The notes: generated by a model from the sequence alone, not told the origin. 64,000 nucleotides of DNA from Salvelinus alpinus (GCF_045679555.1 NC_092091.1:77392902-77456901); one strand, 5' to 3'; counted from the first letter of the stretch, positions 26,858 through 38,396 are shown. Translations and numbers: made by a program.

Positions 26858-27702
26858 AAAATAAAAAATACCTTATTTTTATAAGTATTCAGACCCTTTG
26901 CTATTGGACTCGAAATTGAGCTCAGGTGCATCCTATTTCCATTGAACGTCCTTGAAATGTTTCTACAACTTGATTGGAGTCCACCTGTGGTAAATTCAAT
27001 TGATTGGACATGATTTGGAAAGGCACACACCTGTCTATATAAGGTCCCACAGTTGACAGTGCATGTCAGAGCAAAAACCAAGCCATGAGGTCACAGGAAT
27101 TATCATTAGAGTTCCGAGACAGGACTGTGTCGAGGCATATATCTGGGGAATGGTACCCCAAAAATTCTGCAGCATTGAAGGTCCCCAGAGTACAGTGGCC
27201 TCCATCATTCTTAAATGGAAGAAGTTTGGAACCACCAAGACTCTTCCTAAAGCTGGCCGCCTGACCAAACTGAGCAATCGGGGGAGAAGGGCCTTGGTCA
27301 GGGAGGTGACCTGGAACCCACTGGTAACTCTGACAGAGCTCTAGAGTTCCTCTGTGTAGATGGGAGAACCTTCCAGAAGGACAACCATCTCTGCAGCACT
27401 CCACCAATTAGGCCTTTATGGTAGAGTGGCCAGATGGAAGCCACTCCTCAGTAAAAGGCATATGATAGCCTGCTTGGAGTTTGCCAAAAGGCACCTAAAG
27501 ACTCTGACCATGTGAAACAAGATTCTCTGCTCTGATGAAACCAAGATGAACTCTTTGGCCTGAATGCCAAGCGTCACGTCTGGAGGAAACCTGGCACCAT
27601 CCCTACGGTGAGCATGGTGGTGGTAGAATCCTGCTGTGGGGATATTTTTCTGCGGCAGGGACTGGGAGACTAGTCAGGATCGAGGCAAAGATGAATGGAC
27701 CT
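26740..27702 (+). mobile_element. Tc1-like element, 3'-truncated
   Basis: Left terminal sequence ('cattacagccttattctaa', 'ataccctataatgacaaag', 'gtattcagaccctttgct'), the 'cacctgtctatataaggtc' promoter-like block just before the transposase start, and decayed transposase up to about 27702, where similarity ends. No right terminal repeat is seen. Confidence 0.8.
27085..27702 (+). pseudogene. Tc1 transposase pseudogene, truncated
   Basis: Begins at ATG 27085 with a Tc1-type N-terminus (RSQELSLEFRDR) and continues through HTH (VPRVQWPPSFLNG-type segment, frame-shifted) to the start of the DDE domain ('tctgatgaaaccaagatg', the first catalytic D near 27535). Several frameshifts and stops, and the second half of the catalytic domain is missing. 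Confidence 0.75.
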
Positions 27703-28272
27703 TCCCGATAGTCAGTTTTTGCAACTTATTTGTTGATAGGTACAACCAACTTATCTAGAGCCTGTAAAGCACAAGTGTTTTTTCTCTCTCACTATTGTGA
27801 CCAATGGGATTAAATGGGTTAACTATATTACTGTGACTGTTTTCAATTCAAATGAAACAAAAATAGCTTCTTAGCAAAGAGTAATTTCTCAAGCAAGAAT
27901 TCTGCAAGAATATATACACTGAAGAAAAATATAAATAGTTTTACATGTATTTGACTAGTTGTATGACATGTTTTAGTGCTGACCTGGAACAATAGCCTAA
28001 AACCTCAAGGTATAATTTACATTATCTCAAGGTATAATTTACATTATCTCAAGGTAGATTTGGTTTGAGGCACTATTGAGGTTACTTACAAGTAAGACAG
28101 TTGCATTAACCTTCAAACTACCAACTGGGGTCATTTTGACCCCAGAGACATATTGTTGATAATACCGCAAAGGTGGTTTATTCAATTCTTACAATATTAC
28201 ATGACTTGGTCAATCAACTTGTTGTTAAAGCCACTGTCTCCAAGATGTTCTGTCATTTTGCATACTGACATA
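27703..28272. other. no gene; short inverted copy of duplicated segment
   Basis: The block 'caatagcctaaaacctcaag' followed by repeated 'tttacattatctcaaggta' (about 27988-28055) is the reverse complement of part of the duplicated segment at 25700-25790 and 32600-32690. Nothing else recognised. Confidence 0.5.
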
Positions 28273-28274
28273 TA

Positions 28275-29861
28275 CAGTGGGGCAAAAAAGTATTTAGTCA
28301 GCCACCAATTGTGCAAGTTCTCCCACTTAAAAAGATGAGAGAGGCCTGTAATTTTCATCGTAGGTACACTTCAACTATGACAGACAAAATGAGCCAAAAA
28401 AATCCAGAAAATCACATTGTAGGATTTGTAATGAATTTATTTGCAAATTATGGTGGAAAATAAGTATTTGGTCACCTACAAACAAGCAAGATTTCTGGCT
28501 CTCACAGACCTATAACTTCTTCTTTAAGAGGCTCCTCTGTCCTCCACTCGTTACCTGTATTAATGGCACCTGTTTGAACTTGTTATCAGTATAAAAGACA
28601 CCTGTCCACAACCTCAAACAGTCACACTCCAAACTCCACTATGGCCAAGACCAAAGAGCTGTCAAAGGACACCAGAAACAAAATTGTAGACCTGCACCAG
28701 GCTGGGAAGACTGAATCTGCAATAGGTAAGCAGCTTGGTTTGAAGAAATCAACTGTGGGAGCAATTATTAGGTAATGGAAGACATACAAGACCACTGATA
28801 ATCTCCCTCGATCTGAGATCCACGCAAGATCTCACCCCGTGGGGTCAAAATGATCACAAGAACGGTGAGCAAAAATCCCAGAACCACACGGGGGGACCTA
28901 GTGAATGACCTGCAGAGAGCTGTGACCAAAGTAACAAAGCCTACCATCAGCAACACACTACGCCGCCAGGGACTCAAATCCTGCAGTGCCAGACGTGTCC
29001 CCCTGCTTAAGCCAGTACATGTCCAGGCCCGTCTAAAGTTTGCTAGAGAGCATTTGGATGATCCAGAAGAAGATTGGGAGAATGTCATATGGTCAGATGA
29101 AACCAAAATATAACTTTTTGGTAAAAACTCAACTCGTCGTGTTTGGAGAACAAAGAATGCTGAGTTGCATCCAAAGAACACCATACCTACTGTGAAGCAT
29201 GGGGGTGGAAACATCATGCTTTGGGGCTGTTCTTCTGCAAAGGGACCAGGATGACTGATCCGTGTAAAGGAAAGAATGAATGGGGCCATGTATCGTGAGA
29301 TTTTGAGTGAAAACCTCCTTCCATCAGCAAGGGCATTGAAGATGAAACGTGGCTGGGTCTTTCAGCATGACAATGATCCCAAACACACCGCCCGGGCAAC
29401 GAAGGAGTGGCTTCGTAAGAAGCATTTCAAGGTCCTGGAGTGGCCTAGCCAGTCTCCAGATCTCAACCCCATAGAAAATCTTTGGAGGGAGTTGAAAGTC
29501 CGTGTTGCCCAGCAACAGCCCCAAAACATTACTGCTCTAGAGGAGATCTGCATGGAGGAATGGGCCAAAATACCAGCAACAGTGTGTGAAAACTTACAGA
29601 AAACGTTTGACCTCTGTCATTGCCAACAAAGGGTATATAACAAAGTATTGAGAAACTTTTGTTATTGACCAAATACTTATTTTCCACCATAATTTGCCGA
29701 TAAATTCATAAAAAATCCTACAATGTGATTTTCTGGATTTTTTTGGCTCATTTTATCTGTCATAGTTGAAGTGTACCTATGATGAAAATTACAGGCCTCA
29801 TCTTTTTAAGTGGGAGAACTTGCACAATTGGTGGCTGACTAAATACTTTTTTGCCCCACTG
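28275..29861 (+). mobile_element. complete Tc1 element with long terminal inverted repeats
   Basis: 1,587 bp from CAGTGGGGCAAAAAAGTA to its reverse complement, flanked by TA on each side (28273-28274 and 29862-29863). The two ends are inverted copies over roughly 200 bp ('tggtggctgactaaatact' and 'gtattttatcagtcagccac'-type pairing) with few differences. Both ends look competent as transposase substrates. Confidence 0.92.
28641..29668 (+). pseudogene. Tc1 transposase pseudogene (DD34E)
   Basis: ATG at 28641 ([20 protein letters not shown]). N-terminal paired HTH, then a DDE domain with all catalytic residues visible: D in IWSDETKI, D in HDNDPKHT, E in [10 protein letters not shown]. Lesions: TAA at 28773 (codon 45), a 1-nt deletion near 28815 before the linker, TAA at about 29110 just after SDETKI, and a TGA near 29254. 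The last third (29276-29668) is open to the natural stop. Inactive, but less decayed than the other copies. Confidence 0.9.
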
Positions 29862-29875
29862 TATATATATATATA

Positions 29876-30050
29876 TAAACCTTAATGTAACTTGATCATA
29901 ACCTCCCAAAAAACATAGGACCTATTTCTACAATGCTTGCTGTTTTTGTCAAGTGAGACTAATTTAGAGTTTCAAAACATGTAATGGGATGTCATTCCTT
30001 GAGCACCACAGACATACAGTAGCATAGAAATCAAGTGCTATTTTCATGTA
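29876..30050. repeat. diverged third copy of part of the duplicated segment
   Basis: Direct-orientation match to 25895-26075: 'aggacctatttctacaatg', 'gatgtcattcctt', 'catagaaatcaagtgct', with many substitutions and small indels. Older than the near-identical A/A' pair. Confidence 0.7.
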
Positions 30051-31969
30051 TGTGGTCATGGGGTGTATTTGGTCCATTTACATGCATTTCTTCCCTACAA
30101 AGGCTAAACACAGTATCTACGTTTTTTATTTGACTGCAAAAGTATTTTTCTGTGTTGACAGACAGAAATTGCTGATACTGCATGATATATTCTGATCAAC
30201 TGGGTTGTTCTTGATTCAGGAAACGAAATACCACAATCAGATAATATACTGTACCTGGCCATTGCAACAGATCAAATACTTTCGACCAAATTTTATGGGA
30301 TAATAATGATGACAGAAATACGTGAGTTTGTATTTAGAATTTCGTGGTCGAACATTTATGTTAGTGGTTGCAAGGAGATTCGCAAATGTGTAATTTAGTT
30401 TCGGGAGATTGTATCGTGAAGTGTGAAAGATTTAACAACAGCTTGTAACTTGACATTTTGAATACATTCAATAAGATTTGCAAGCATCTTGTAAACCTAT
30501 TTACGACTTCTAATATTCTACTGTTAATCAAAAATAAACGATCTGAATTCTGTCACTGATGTCACGTTGCTGAAAGTTTTGTACATTTGTAGGAAGAGAT
30601 TTGCAAGTGAATCCTTGATTTGCGCACTGGGGGCAGGACCTTTTACTCCTGCCCAATCAGTTCCCTCTGCAAAATCCACAGCCACCTAACCATTGGCTGG
30701 ATTGTTACACCAATGAAATATCAGGAAGTAGCTATCAACATGGGCAAGGGAGGATGAGGTAAAGAAAACTAAGACGATCTACTTGAAAGTAATTGTCTCT
30801 TTTTATTGTACATGTTTGGGGTGACAATGCATGGCAGTAGTTTTCTTATCATGTGAAATATAATGGTACATTTCAGACGAACTCCAGACCAGCCATTGTA
30901 TTGCTTTGACAGCAAAAAAACTTTGAAAAGTGAAAGACCAAAGCCACATACATGGGATGCCCCAGTGAACTTCAGAATGTCTGGAATAGAAAAGGCAGAA
31001 ACAAAACAACTCAACAAGCATTCGCAGCCAGTCATCCAAAACACAGTCCAACGCAGTCGCCAAATTCCTATAGAAGGCCGAGGATGTGTGCTCAACACAC
31101 ATGTGTTAGCTATCTGGCCTCTAACATTCATCCTAGCTTTACCATCAACTGGCTAGCTTGATCAGGCAGCTTTAGATCTGAGGGGCAAACGAATATATTT
31201 GCTAGTTAACCATCTGATTGATAGTTTATACAACTGCCTTTAACGTTAGCTAGCTAAATTGAAACTGCTGGTGGAAAGGTAGCTAGCTAACTCCCATTAT
31301 CATCACTGCAGTGTAGCTAATGTTAGCTGGGTTTCTAGAAAGTACAAACTATAGCTATATTTGCTAGCTGTATTGTAAAGACTTGTTACTGACGTTGGAA
31401 CACTTTTTGTCAAACTACTTCATTCCACTGCCTGTATATTGATTAATTGGTGACTGAAAATATTGGCAAGAGAAATTCCCCTCTCAATTTCACCGGAAAT
31501 AGACTTCTAGGCTGTATTGGTTGGGTATCATTTGGCTGATGTGCACATTTTACATGAGTGTCTTATGTAGCCTAGGTAGCCAAGTTACTGCCTAGGCTTA
31601 TTGTTATTCATGTGTTTGTTATTGCATTTCAGGTGGAGAGGGACTAAGATCACTAGAAAGCAGCATGCTGCCAGACCATCACAGGAGGTTACAGGTATTA
31701 GTCAATGCTTATTAATTGGATATTGTGTGTGAATTGCCTATTTAGATCAATGTTTGGATTGTTCAGCAACGTGCAGGAAATGCTAACACGGCTTTGGTGA
31801 CGAAAGGTACATCATGTATTTGTCAGGCCACTGCATGCTGTGACAAGGGCCTGGATGGTGACACCTGCTTCTGACCATTTGCTTAGAACCCACGTGCCAC
31901 TGATGTTTTACTATCGTACACTACAGACTCTCGTGTCAGTGGCCATTGGCTGTTTTTACTAGTTTGAAT
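30051..31969. other. unassigned region, possible exons
   Basis: No gene recognised with confidence. A promoter-like stretch (two CCAAT-type motifs near 30690-30715) precedes an ATG and a donor-like GAG|GTAAAG (about 30757). A 97-codon plus-strand frame (30863-31156) follows a possible acceptor (TTTCAG at 30871-30876) and contains PKPHTWDAPVNF. A 63-nt exon-like segment lies between an acceptor near 31632 and a donor at about 31695. I cannot place these in a family; they could be a decayed host gene or an unrecognised element. Confidence 0.25.
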
Positions 31970-32409
31970 ATACACTGAGGGCACAAAACATTAAGAACAC
32001 CTGCTCTTTCCATGACATAGACGGACCAGGTGAAAGCTATGATCCCTTATTGATGTCACTTGATTAATCCACTTCAATCAGTGAAGATGAAGGGGAGGAG
32101 ACATGTTAAAGAAGGATTTCTAAGCCTTGAGAAAATTGAGGCATGGATTGTGTATGTGTGCCATTTCATAGGGTGAATGGGCAAGACAAAATATTTAAGT
32201 GCCATTGAATGGGGTATGGTCCACAGGTATGCTGGCCCATGTTGACTTCAATGCTTCCCACAGTTGTGTAAAGTTGGCTAGGTATCCTTTGGGTTGTGGA
32301 CCATTCTTGATACACAGGAAACTGTTAGAATGTGAAAAGTCCAACAGCGTTGCAGTTTTTGACACAAACTGGTGCGACTGGCACCTGCTACCATACCCCG
32401 TTCAAGGGC
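31970..32409. mobile_element. rearranged Tc1-type DNA transposon, internally inverted
   Basis: Starts with 'tacactgagggcacaaaac' and runs plus-strand to 'gaatggggtatgg' (32219). From there to 32405 the sequence is the inverted internal part of the same family, ending 'ccataccccgttcaa'. The minus strand of that part shows the decayed transposase segment containing TGGACCATTC and the conserved 'ggcccatgttgact' block on plus. The right terminus is missing and the duplicated segment A' starts immediately after. Confidence 0.6.
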
Positions 32410-33757
32410 AACATTAGAATGTTGCTTCTGTCTGCTTGGCCTTTATGTAGTGTACACTAGATCTGATTACATCCAACCACTCAGTTGCTGAAAATATCCT
32501 AGAACATGTAAATATACCTGGTTCTATCCACATTGATCTTTATTCTGTCCATTTGAATAAACCACAACATTACATAACTATCATGTGTTTAATATTGCTT
32601 CTAACAAATGATACCTTGAGATCATGTAAATTCTACCTTGAGATAATGTACATTTTACCTTGAGGTTTTAGGCTATTGTTCCAGCCCAGCACTCAAACAC
32701 CTCATACAACTAACTAAAGACATTCTCTACAAGATGTCCAGTGACATTCTGAAATATACCCTTTAAATGTTAATAATATGACTTGTTATAAATACCTTAA
32801 TGCAACGGTCTTACTTTATTATTATCCCCAAAAAACAAAGGACCTATTTCTACAATGTTTGTTGTTGTTTTGTAATGTGAGACTTATGAAGAGATTCAAA
32901 TAATGTTTAAAACATGCAATGCGATGTCATTCCTTTAGCAGCACAGACATAGCATAGAAATCAAGTGCTCCTTCTCATATTTCTTTATTTTTACAGTGGA
33001 TTATGTGCGTATTACTGCACAGTTGGAGCTATCAACGTAAGCATTTTGCTGCACCTGCTAATCTGTGTACACGACCAATACACTTTGAATTGAAGTACTA
33101 TTTTATTGTGAAAATCTCATAGCATGCATTTGCTCTACTGTTTATATTGTTGTTGGTGGCTCATTCAATCATTGATGGTATAAACTTTTAAAGAAGTGCG
33201 GCTTAAAGGTTGTGATGGTAAGTTGATACGCTGAATTGTGTGTTTTTATTGCTGGACAGGATCAATAGTCTGTAGCTCTCCAGGAGAGAGAGAAACGTAG
33301 CTGAAAATGGTAGTTCTGTTTTATGCATGAAATGCTGCACCCTTCTGGTAGTTGTGGAGAATGCACAATGTATTTTACATTTTTGTGGAAAAAGTCGAGG
33401 GTCTGAATACTTTCTGTAGGCACTGTATGCCTACATGGAAAAATGTATTCTCTAATGTGGTGCTATATAGAGTTAATTATGTTTTTATCATATTTTGAGC
33501 CCTTGCCCTGTAGCATCACTGATCACAATTAAAGCAGGTCAATGGGATTCAAAGACCCCGACAGGGTTCCATTCCCATGGGGGATGCACTAACTACTATA
33601 AGTAGCTCTAGATAATAGCGTCTGCTAAAGTATATATTTTTTACATTACAGCCTTATTCTAAAATGGATTAAAAAAATATTAAAAAATCATCAATCTACA
33701 CACAATACCCTATAATGACAAAGCAAAAAACGTTTTTTAGAATGTCTTTCAAAAATA
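32410..33757. repeat. segmental duplication, copy A'
   Basis: Near-identical direct copy of 25509-26857 with only scattered single-base differences. Left edge joins the inverted transposon; right edge lies in the shared Tc1 terminus, after which copy A continues into a Tc1 and A' continues into an LTR element. Confidence 0.9.
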
Positions 33758-33799
33758 AAAAATACAATACTTATAAAATTATTCAGACCCTTTGCTGAC

Positions 33800-34936
33800 T
33801 GAGGTACACTTGATGGAGGCAGTGTCTGAAACCTATCGTCTTCACTCCTTTGAGTACCGGACTCCGGTTGCTTGGATGGATAGTCATGCTGTAGAGCGTG
33901 ACCATTCTGGATTTCCTCCAGATGGTACCTAAGGGTGGAATTCTGCTGCATTGCAGAGTCCACTTGAGCGCATAGAGTACTGATATTGGACACGTGAGTG
34001 TCACACTTGCTCCTTTCGGTCTCAAACTTATTTGTCATGGTTTGCAGATAGAGATCTTGAGTACGGAGCGAGAGATTCGGTGATGAGATTTCTTCCGCTT
34101 GCTTGGAAATCAATATTTCCATCTTCATCACCCGAGTTCTCTCAACATTCATTTGGTCAGCGACTTCAATTAGATCTGCTGATTTGTCATCCAACTTAGT
34201 CATTGTGTTCGTTAACTGATCGTCTTTGGTCTGCAGCGTTTTGAGTAGAATCGTGTTACTTTGAGTAACGTTCAACAAAACTGCCTGCATGTTATCAAAT
34301 TGCATGCTCCTGTTTGTAGATAACTCGACAGATTTATCTAGGTTGGAGTGGACTACATCGTATTTAGTTTTGGCTAAATCGAGTTGTTCCTGGAGACAAC
34401 GATTTTGTTGAAGAGTTTGTGCTCGTTCAACAGGCAGTTAACCCACTGTTCCTAGGCCGTCATTGAAAATAAGAATTTGTTCTTAACTGACTTGCCTAGT
34501 TAAATAAAGGTAAAATAAAAAAATAAAAAAATCGTCATGAGTATTTGCAATTACTTTTAATTGTTCAGATTTCAAACGCAGCTCCTCGACTAGCAGAATG
34601 TTTTCATTTCCTGCTTTTGTCAATAGTTGCTCAGTTCTCTCCACCTGTGCCCTCATGTTAGCCATGTCTTGCACGTGCTTCAGCTGTGCACTGTGGTATT
34701 GGACCGATGCCAAACTTTGATGGCGATACATAAGTAAGTGCTAAAGTGGAGAGAACCGTCACAAAGCCTGTGTTTGATGGTTGATTTTGGAGAGCGTTCG
34801 CAATTTCGGCTGTTTTTTCGCTAATGGCATAATTAGGGTTAGTATCGCTGCTGAGGTCAGAGATCAATCCTTTTATGGGTGGAGGTTCACTAATGAGCGG
34901 AGGAGTGGTGACCACCTCCTTTGATAGCTTGCACAT
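33800..34936 (-). pseudogene. coiled-coil protein in gag position of the LTR element, broken
   Basis: Frames 34936-34658, 34731-34483 and 34305-33800 read in sequence on the minus strand. The first has a Pro/Ser-rich start (TPPLISEPPPIKG). The others are long heptad-rich coiled coils ([35 protein letters not shown]). The frame is broken near 34660 and by a retroelement-tail insertion at 34433-34531. No zinc knuckle or protease seen. Gag identity is inferred from position only. Confidence 0.5.
34433..34531 (+). mobile_element. SINE/LINE 3' tail inserted in the gag-like frame
   Basis: Contains 'aataagaatttgttcttaac' and 'gcctagttaaataaaggta' followed by an A-rich tail, a common salmonid SINE/LINE 3' end. 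It interrupts the coiled-coil reading frame. Confidence 0.75.
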
Positions 34937-36207
34937 TTGTTAGAAAAATTTAGAGGAAAAATGTTCCAATTTTTTTTTCAAAGTTTGGGTTTCATTGGAA
35001 GCTGCAAAGACAAGTTGAATCTATTTATAGATGTTGACGAACCATCAGTACCGTACCAGTAATGTGGAATTGGACGTGAATGAATTTGCAAATTGAATTA
35101 ATTAATCAATGCCAATGATTAATCCTACCTGGGTAGGCTATCTGGGTATTAAACTTTAATTAACCTGAGAGGTTGCTACATCCAGGTTAATATGAGAAGT
35201 TTAAAAGTGTCTAATTTGATTGGAAGAACATTAAGGTATGTTCAACAATTTAACTTATTAAATTGAATGAGACGATAATCCATACAATCTCCATTGATTG
35301 GATATCATAAGTGTAAACAGTAGATCAAATGTTGGCAACATTCACCACTATGGTACGCTTCTCCCTATAGCCGAAGCCACATGGGATTCCCGCTGGGGTG
35401 GGACTTCTGTCACTACTGGATTACTGAATGGGTTTTATTAGTTCAATTTAATAAGACATTGATATCCATCTGGATATCATAAGTAATGACTTGAGTGTGA
35501 CCTGAATAATTCTTGAAGGAAAGTACTGGCACACACTTCAGCCGTCACTGATTGCACACGCTGAAATCAAACGGAAGTACCCGGGGCGGGACTTCCGTTC
35601 CGCAAGGCGGAGGAATTACAATGTGGCACAAGAAAACAAAATGGCTATTTTCCCTTTGTTAGCTTAGCATCTCGTGCAAGCTAATCCTACTTTACAGCAT
35701 AGGATTCCCTTGGCAAGGGAAAGGTTTTACTCATAACATATTATGTTCAAACCCTTTTCGGCGTTATTCGACGATGTTTTAACCGGAACCCGCGGCAAAC
35801 AACGAAAAGCACCGTGGTCTCCTCGCGTGGAAACACGAGAGAGACAGAGATAATTATCGCTGGTCAAGCTAATATCTCCTGAATTTCAATCGGCTGGCTC
35901 TTTGTCCTCGCTCGAGAAATTAATAATGACCGAGCCTCCACACGTCTGAAACACGCGTTTGACCAAACGCTCTATTTCTCAGATTTCTATAATTGCCTTT
36001 ATCAGCCCTCATACAGAAATGTATTCGCTTACGGTACCCACTGACTACGTCAGAGAACAACACGGAGGCGGGGAATCTTCAGCACACACACCACCAATAA
36101 TTTCTGTCTCCAACTCCCATAATGTGTATAATAAACTTGGTATATTATGTAATCTGCTTTTCAATTTTATAAAGGCTGAATCAAAATGAAAGCGTCATCC
36201 TATTTTA

Positions 36208-36230
36208 GATTCCTCGCACGGGGGCTCCAA
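36208..36230 (-). other. primer-binding-site-like sequence
   Basis: Minus strand directly after the LTR end reads TTGGAGCCCCCGTGCGAGG. The TGG start, complementary to a tRNA CCA end, and the position two bases from the LTR fit a PBS. The tRNA is not certain; a tRNA-Thr-like 3' end is the closest I can suggest. Confidence 0.45.
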
Positions 36231-36232
36231 TA

Positions 36233-37683
36233 TGTTGTGTCTTTGGCTATGCCGGATTAAGTGATATGACATGCTATTCTATAAAATCCTTTCTCTGTAA
36301 TTAATATTACCTGATTGAGCTAACCATGTAAATGTAATTAACTAGAAAGTCGGGGCACCACAAAATAATATTTATAGAGCAGTTATCTTCCGAATAAACT
36401 CTTAAAGATCTAGTAATATTTTACATCAATAGCAGTCAATATTAATCGTCACCTTATTTCAGTCTCATCTGAAAGTTGTACATTCTTGGTTATCTTCACG
36501 AACCCTGGCTAACAAGTTGAATCAGCAATACAAAATTGAGTTTAATTATTTATTTACTAAATACCTAACTAATCACACAGAATTACATATACACAGAATG
36601 AATCATACCTTGATTACAAATTATGTCAAAGGAAAACGTCCCTAGCAGACGGAACAGATATGACAGCTGGTTACACAAAGAAAAGGGGGCTGGTTTTGAG
36701 TGAAAGAGCGGGAAGACTGAAGAACAAAGGGAGAAGCGATGTCTCTATCGGGCCGTAGGCAGCTACTCTATCGTAAATACAGAATCTTATGCATTCTAAA
36801 TTACCGCCCATTTGGAAAAGGAAAATGCAATAAATATTTACTCTGAGCTGCGCTTCAATAGGTTGGTGGTAGATGGAAGGCCGTGTTGCCCAACAGAGTC
36901 CTTTGTCCTTTGAAGAATGTCTCTGGTGGTGAACGGGATACGTTGTAGTGTCGTTGTTGTGTGGTAGACGGGATACTCTGTCCGTCCTTTCCTAGCCCAC
37001 GTTTACAGTGGCTGCTGCTAACTCAACGGCTAGGAGGTATCACTTCTGTAGCGAATAAGAGTTCAAAGTTCATACAGTTCGCAACCAAAGCTCACGCTGA
37101 GGTTGGGGTCGTTCTGTAGTTATTATTTGAATCCTTCTGACATCGGATCGTCATCCTAATGTACTCGGAACAGGAGGTTACATTTTCGTCAAGGGCTTAT
37201 ATAGTGAAGGGAGAAGGGTGTGTTTCATAGTTTATAACCCATGTCTCTTCACAGGGGCGGGCCACTGATTGAGCAGAGCCCTAACCTTATGAAAACCCAA
37301 ATCTCTCATTTTGGAGCTAAAATTACATTTAATCTTTTCAATTTTTTTTAAATATTTAAACATTTGAATTGCACAACAATTCCATGTGAATCTGATAACT
37401 ATAATGTGTAGACTTTCCCAGATACAGTTTGTTGTCCTGTCATCAGTCATAATGTCTCAGATGACAACCGAACTGACATCATATTCATTAAGTACCAACG
37501 CATATTTTCAACTGGGTCTATTACCGAAATATGGTTCCTTTCCCCCACCTGTTTGATGTTCCCAGACTCTCTATGTTTAACAAAGGCTATTCAAGAGTCC
37601 CTCTGTAGAGTCAAGAGAGAGGGAAGGGAGAAAGGTATTTATGGGGGGGTCATAAACCTTACCCACAGGCCAACGTCATGACA
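36233..37683 (-). mobile_element. 1.45-kb LTR
   Basis: Minus strand starts TGTCATGACG and ends CACAACA (TG...CA with short inverted TGT/ACA). A TATA box in 'cactatataagccct' (minus; plus about 37193-37207) sits in the expected U3/R position. Unusually long LTR. Confidence 0.65.
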
Positions 37684-37811
37684 CTACTATGGGCAAGGAT
37701 TAGGCTACTGTATGATGAGGGAGCTGTCATGGTAAACGAAGGGTGTATTTGGTTCATAATTATTACTCCCTAATCTCTCTCTCTCTCTCCCCCTTCCTCC
37801 CTCCTCTCCAG

Positions 37812-37979
37812 GTTAATTGGCATCACCCAGTCATCAGTGCTTTGTTTTGTCATCGACACCACAGGCAGTATGAGTGATGACATCACTGAGGCTAAGAGAG
37901 TGTCCTTCTCCATCATCGACAGTGAGAGGAGCCCAGCAGGAACCTTCATCATGTTTCCTGGTCCCCTTCAGCGACCCAG
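37812..37979 (+). CDS. vwa7: vwa7-like gene, exon A (VWA domain start, MIDAS)
   Basis: Exon between a strong acceptor (polypyrimidine run ending CTCTCCAG at 37811) and donor CAG|GTGGGTG. The translation contains SSVLCFVIDTTGSMSDDI, the first strand and MIDAS motif (DxTGSM) of the VWA domain in VWA7-type proteins, which are secreted or surface proteins of unclear function. The last residues read FIMFPGPLQRPR; a frame shifted by one would give the VPFSDPG expected of the family, so a 1-nt change near 37950 is likely. The splice to exon B keeps the FGPL frame, so the two shifts compensate. Either a damaged or a locally divergent gene. Upstream exons are not seen; the LTR element lies there. Confidence 0.7.
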
Positions 37980-38140
37980 GTGGGTGTTAGCCTGGTCCCA
38001 GATCAGCAGGAGCATACATCCTGGTCCCCTTCAGCGACCCAGGTGGGTGTTAGCCTGGTCCCAGATCAGCAGTAACATACATCCAGGTCCCCTTCAAGGA
38101 CCCAGGTGGGTGTTAGCCTGGTCCCAGGTCCTATATGCAT
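37958..38140 (+). repeat. 63-bp triplication of the exon A end and splice donor
   Basis: Three units with period 63 (starts about 37958, 38021, 38084). Each contains 'ccccttcagcgacccaggtg' or a close variant, that is the last 22 nt of exon A plus its donor and the first intronic bases ('ttagcctggtcccag'). The gene therefore has two extra copies of its donor downstream. Confidence 0.9.
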
Positions 38141-38396
38141 AGTCACTTTAACCATATGTACATACTACCTCAATCAGCCTGACTAACCGGTGTCTGTATG
38201 TAGCCTCGCTACTTTTATAGCCTCGCTACTGTATATAGCCTGTCTTTTTGCTGTTTTATTTATTTACTTACCTATTGTTCACCTAATACCTTTTTTGCAC
38301 TATTGGTTAGAGCCTTTAATTAAGTAAGCATTTCACTGTAAGGTCTACTACACCTGTTGTATTCAGCACACGTGACAAACTTTGATTTGATTTGAG
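38137..38396 (+). mobile_element. LINE 3' end in vwa7-like intron
   Basis: Plus-strand LINE 3' UTR fragment ending 'actttgatttgatttgaga', with 'agcatttcactgtaaggtc'. Starts directly after the triplicated donor. Confidence 0.75.

Larger units (their letters stand above)
33790..37683 (-). mobile_element. LTR retroelement / endogenous retrovirus-like, one LTR + partial internal region
   Basis: Minus strand from right to left: 1.45-kb LTR (37683-36233), primer-binding-site-like sequence, about 1.25 kb of leader, then gag-position coiled-coil frames broken at about 33795, where the Tc1/segment A' sequence begins. No pol or env and no second LTR in the window. Retroviral versus Gypsy-type identity cannot be decided without pol. 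Confidence 0.65.

Noticed and set aside
30769..31161. Protein-coding gene on either strand (frames of 97-120 codons)
   Set aside because: Overlapping frames on both strands, no recognisable domain; kept only as possible exons in the unassigned region.
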